From contig DIZW01000114.1 of NCBI GenBank assembly GCA_002428015.1, positions 1 to 64,000 on the forward strand: a DNA stretch of 64,000 bases, read 5' to 3'. The notes beneath the pieces are model-generated. The model searched no databases. It saw only the letters and a program-made list of their open reading frames with translations, and was not told where the DNA came from. Source of the stretch: Oxalobacteraceae bacterium UBA6018. GTDB lineage: Bacteria > Pseudomonadota > Gammaproteobacteria > Burkholderiales > Burkholderiaceae_D. The number at the start of each line of letters is the position of its first letter. Position 1 is the stretch's first letter. Below, one piece after another: positions 62,546 to 64,000 of the stretch. The translations under genes and the position numbers were made by a program.

Positions 62546-63253
62546 TTACTTCTTGACGAACACCAGGTCCCACACGCCGTGGCCCAGCTTGAGGCCGCGG
62601 TTTTCGAACTTGGTCAGCGGACGGTAGGCCGGCTGCGGCGCGTAGCCCTCGGCGCTGTTTTGCAGGGACGGCTCGGCGGACAGCACCTCGAGCATCTGGA
62701 CCGCGTAGTCCTCCCAGTCGGTGGCGCAGTGCAGATAGCCGCCCGGCGCCAGCTTCTCGGCCAGCAGCTTGACGAAGGGCGGCTGGATCAGGCGGCGCTT
62801 GTTATGGCGCGCCTTGTGCCACGGGTCCGGGAAGAACACGTGCACCCCGGCCAGCGACGCCGGCGTGATCATATTGTTGAGCACCTCGACCGCGTCATGC
62901 TGGATCAGGCGCAGGTTGCTCAGGTTCTGTTCGCCGATCTGCTTGAGCAGGCTGCCCACGCCGGGCGTGTGCACTTCGACGCCGATGAAATCCTTCTCCG
63001 GCATGGCGCTGGCGATGTGCGCGGTGGTGTCGCCCATGCCGAAGCCGATCTCCAGGATCAGCGGGGCCTTGCGGCCGAAGGCCTGCTCCAGCGCCAGCGG
63101 CGCCTTGGCGTACTCGATCATGTACTTCGGGCCCAGCTCCTCGAGCGCGCGTGCCTGCGCGATCGACAGGCGCCCCGCGCGCGTGACGAAACTGCGAATC
63201 CGGTGTTCGGTCGGGTCATACAGCATCGGGCGGTTCGGGGTATCGGAGGACAT
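62546..63253 (-). CDS. trmB: tRNA (guanine-N7-)-methyltransferase
   Basis: TrmB makes m7G46 in the variable loop of tRNAs using SAM. The SAM site LILEIGFGMGDTT, the box FIGVEVHTPGVG, the catalytic-region motif HVFFPDPWHKARHNKRR and the closing T.FE.RG segment (TKFENRG) are all clear. The length of 235 residues is normal. It is transcribed alone, converging with recQ. Confidence 0.96.
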   Translation of the reverse strand: MSSDTPNRPMLYDPTEHRIRSFVTRAGRLSIAQARALEELGPKYMIEYAKAPLALEQAFGRKAPLILEIGFGMGDTTAHIASAMPEKDFIGVEVHTPGVGSLLKQIGEQNLSNLRLIQHDAVEVLNNMITPASLAGVHVFFPDPWHKARHNKRRLIQPPFVKLLAEKLAPGGYLHCATDWEDYAVQMLEVLSAEPSLQNSAEGYAPQPAYRPLTKFENRGLKLGHGVWDLVFVKK

Positions 63254-63388
63254 GGAATCAATGAGAAAAAAAGGCCGGACGACATTATATCGTACGGGTG
63301 CTGCAGCGGCGGCGGCGCCTGCGCGCGGCGCGAAAACGGTTTACAGTCAATGCATTCCCATCGCTCAACCAACTGGAGAAGCCGCCCT

Positions 63389-63727
63389 ATGCCCTCACCC
63401 GCCGACGTCGTCCAAGCCCAGCTCGACGCCTACAACGCGCGCGACCTTGAACGCTACCTGGCCAATTTCAGCGACACCGTCAAGAGCTACCGCATGCCCA
63501 GCCTTACGCCCGCGCTCGACGGCAAGGCCCAGCTGGGCGCGTTCTACGCGGCCGAGCGCTTCAACCGGCCCGGCTTGCGCGCCGAGCTGCTGCACCGCAC
63601 GGTGCTGGGAAACCAGGTGTTCGACCACGAGCGCATCTTCGGCATCGGCGACGCGCCGTACGAGATCGTCGCCGTGTTCGAGGTCAAGGATGGGCTGATC
63701 GAGACGCTGTGGGGATACAGCGCCTGA
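63389..63727 (+). CDS. SnoaL/NTF2-like family protein
   Basis: A 112-residue single-domain protein with a cone-shaped alpha+beta barrel profile: VQAQLDAYNARDLERYLANFSDTV at the start is the usual first helix pair, and VAVFEVKDGLIETLWGY is the last strands. GGAG lies 11 bases before the ATG. Members include ketosteroid-isomerase-like enzymes and many small proteins of unknown function; no activity can be assigned. It is divergent from trmB. Confidence 0.8.
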   Translation: MPSPADVVQAQLDAYNARDLERYLANFSDTVKSYRMPSLTPALDGKAQLGAFYAAERFNRPGLRAELLHRTVLGNQVFDHERIFGIGDAPYEIVAVFEVKDGLIETLWGYSA

Positions 63728-63732
63728 TCGGC

Positions 63733-64000
63733 TCAGCGCAGGTTGCCGGTGTGGCCGAGCGAATAGCGGCCCGGCTGCGGCCACACGGTCAGGCCGTGCG
63801 GCTCGCCACCGACCTTGATCTTGTTGACCGCGCCGTTGGCGGTATCGATGCGGTACACCATGTCGTCGTAGCGGCCCGATAGCCACAGCCACTTGCCGTC
63901 CGCGCTGACGTTGCCCATGTCCGGGCTGCCGCCGCCGGGAATCGGCCAGTGCGCGGTCAGCTTTTCGGTGGCGAAGTCCATCACGGCCACGCCGCCCGGG
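63733..64000 (-). CDS. YncE-like beta-propeller protein, C-terminal part
   Basis: The frame ends at 63733 and runs off the right edge of the window, so only about 88 C-terminal residues are seen. They contain PGGGSPDMGNVSADGKWLWLSGRYDD and VGGEPHGLTVWPQPGRYSLGHTGN, repeats typical of YncE-type seven-bladed propellers. The N-terminus and any export signal lie outside the window. It converges closely (5 bp) on the SnoaL-like gene. Confidence 0.75.
   Translation of the reverse strand, partial: PGGVAVMDFATEKLTAHWPIPGGGSPDMGNVSADGKWLWLSGRYDDMVYRIDTANGAVNKIKVGGEPHGLTVWPQPGRYSLGHTGNLR

Overview
The window is a high-GC stretch of bacterial chromosome. The order nadK-recN-hemH-(sigma32 promoter)-grpE-dnaK, the many TonB-dependent receptors and plant-polysaccharide hydrolases, and the gene neighbourhoods together suggest a betaproteobacterium of the Oxalobacteraceae, near Massilia/Telluria/Duganella. 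This is an inference from protein content; no 16S gene is present. No tRNA, rRNA, CRISPR array, insertion sequence or prophage was seen.

Layout. 1-6.2 kb: housekeeping and heat-shock genes on the minus strand, with a consensus sigma32 promoter before grpE and an apparent one-base frameshift in dnaK. 6.4-9.0 kb: a small hydrophilic protein, a sorbosone-dehydrogenase-like protein, OsmC and GloA. 9.4-12.7 kb: tolC-rhodanese-pcm and a TetR regulator. 12.8-18.2 kb: a TonB-dependent receptor divergent from a GH78 rhamnosidase. 18.3-23.0 kb: an MFS exporter, an FAD-linked dehydrogenase and a GH27 enzyme. 23.0-28.7 kb: a copper island (cueR-copA divergent from copZ, a TolC-like lipoprotein and a multicopper oxidase) with two CueR-type promoters with 19-bp spacers.

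29.3-35.2 kb: an oxidative uronate/glucarate operon (lactonase, MFS, ketoglutarate-semialdehyde dehydrogenase, kdgD) with a GntR regulator; kdgD and gntR share a near-identical operator. 54.9-59.4 kb: a second uronate block (glucarate dehydratase, LacI regulator, GH2 with the NxK signature of beta-glucuronidases) whose two promoters are near copies of each other.

35.6-54.8 kb is the most interesting part. A galactomannan-type locus lies at 42.0-54.8 kb: FucP-type transporter, GH5 mannanase, GH27 galactosidase, a 1364-residue GH2-SGNH fusion and a CE2-like esterase on one strand; a LacI regulator, an AGE-family mannose isomerase and a fructokinase on the other. Its two divergent promoters share a precise upstream module (TTTA[G/C], N11-12, AAACT, N22, TTG[A/C]C, N17, -10 box). 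The same module occurs, with the same spacing, before the distant TonB-dependent receptor at 35.9-38.6 kb and before an ORF-less 120-bp unit at 35.72-35.84 kb that ends in two terminators and looks like a small RNA. I infer one regulon joining outer-membrane uptake, depolymerisation, inner-membrane transport, mannose catabolism and a candidate sRNA. Between these parts lie a decayed sensor kinase beside an intact response regulator and an NHL-repeat lipoprotein. 59.8-64 kb returns to housekeeping genes (uppP, recQ, trmB).
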